5,507 nucleotides of DNA from JAJDBU01 sp046756925 (GTDB taxonomy: Bacteria > Nitrospirota > Nitrospiria > SBBL01 > JAADHI01). Under the pieces are notes generated by a model. It was given only the letters and a program-made list of their open reading frames with translations, made no database searches and was not told where the DNA came from. The stretch is taken from contig JBHHXH010000101.1 of NCBI GenBank assembly GCA_046756925.1, forward strand, positions 1-5,507. The letters run 5' to 3'. Within the stretch, counting starts at the first letter, position 1. Each line of letters begins with the position of its first letter. Shown here one piece after another: positions 5,341-5,507 of the stretch. Position numbers and translations under genes: made by a program.

Positions 5341-5507
5341 GGCAAAACCTTAACATAGAAAGTCGGCGGCGACAACGGGGAAGGCGATTAGGTGCTTATC
5401 GGGTTTTTCTGGAGAACAATAGATATGGCGTGTTATCCAGATAAAATCTTCCGGTTTAAACAGGTCTATTCAAATAAATTCTCGCAAAGCAATTGCCAAT
5501 TTGTAAT
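5341..5507 (-). promoter_or_regulatory. Upstream region of the NTPase operon, no gene seen
   Basis: These 167 bases hold no supportable gene on either strand and should contain the promoter of the NTPase operon unless it continues from beyond the window. Visible elements are weak: TTGGCA (about 5499-5494 on the - strand) followed after 17 bases by TATTTG, and a near-palindrome TTATC-CA-GATAA (5433-5444) that could be an operator. The AAGG ribosome site of the NTPase gene is at 5351-5348. Confidence 0.25.

Noticed and set aside
1..5507. CRISPR array, tRNA, rRNA, insertion sequence or attachment site
   Set aside because: No regularly spaced repeats, no cloverleaf or rRNA-like stretches, no transposase or integrase and no flanking terminal repeats were seen on reading both strands.

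Overview
The window is bacterial and carries seven protein genes and no RNA genes, insertion sequences, CRISPR arrays or prophage genes that I can see. GC content looks close to one half by eye. The gene types (a 2[4Fe-4S] ferredoxin of the Allochromatium type, a two-CBS-domain protein, a YjbQ-family protein, ATGA-overlapping gene pairs) suggest a Gram-negative bacterium or relative, for example of the proteobacterial, Nitrospirota or Bacteroidota kind. The sequence alone does not let me name a lineage.

Left part (1-1617, unlinked small genes). A complete ferredoxin gene on the + strand (1-381) ends at a textbook intrinsic terminator (415-455). A two-CBS-domain gene lies on the - strand (993-610), with a consensus -10 box upstream. 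It diverges from a + strand yjbQ/UPF0047 gene (1198-1617). The spacer between these two holds an imperfect inverted repeat.

Right part (1687-5340, four genes all on the - strand). Read in transcription order, they are: (1) a 310-residue P-loop NTPase of the AAA+/STAND type (5340-4408); (2) a 153-residue protein with three predicted membrane segments (4411-3950), whose ATG overlaps the NTPase stop as ATGA; (3) a class 1 dihydroorotate dehydrogenase-like flavoprotein (3854-2772); (4) an adenosine deaminase (2775-1687), again joined by ATGA. The two ATGA overlaps make two tightly coupled pairs. The 97-base gap between the pairs holds no terminator that I recognise but does hold a possible promoter, so they may be one operon or two. 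The yjbQ gene and the adenosine deaminase gene converge across 1618-1686.

How they may work together. The NTPase and membrane protein look like a regulatory switch with a membrane partner; their function is unknown. The other pair joins a flavoprotein that keeps the orotate-site asparagines with a purine nucleoside deaminase, which points to nucleotide metabolism. The combination of NTPase, membrane protein and adenosine deaminase superficially recalls the RADAR defence system, but protein sizes and the canonical deaminase motifs argue against a true RADAR locus. The NTPase/membrane pair is the best candidate here for something undescribed.
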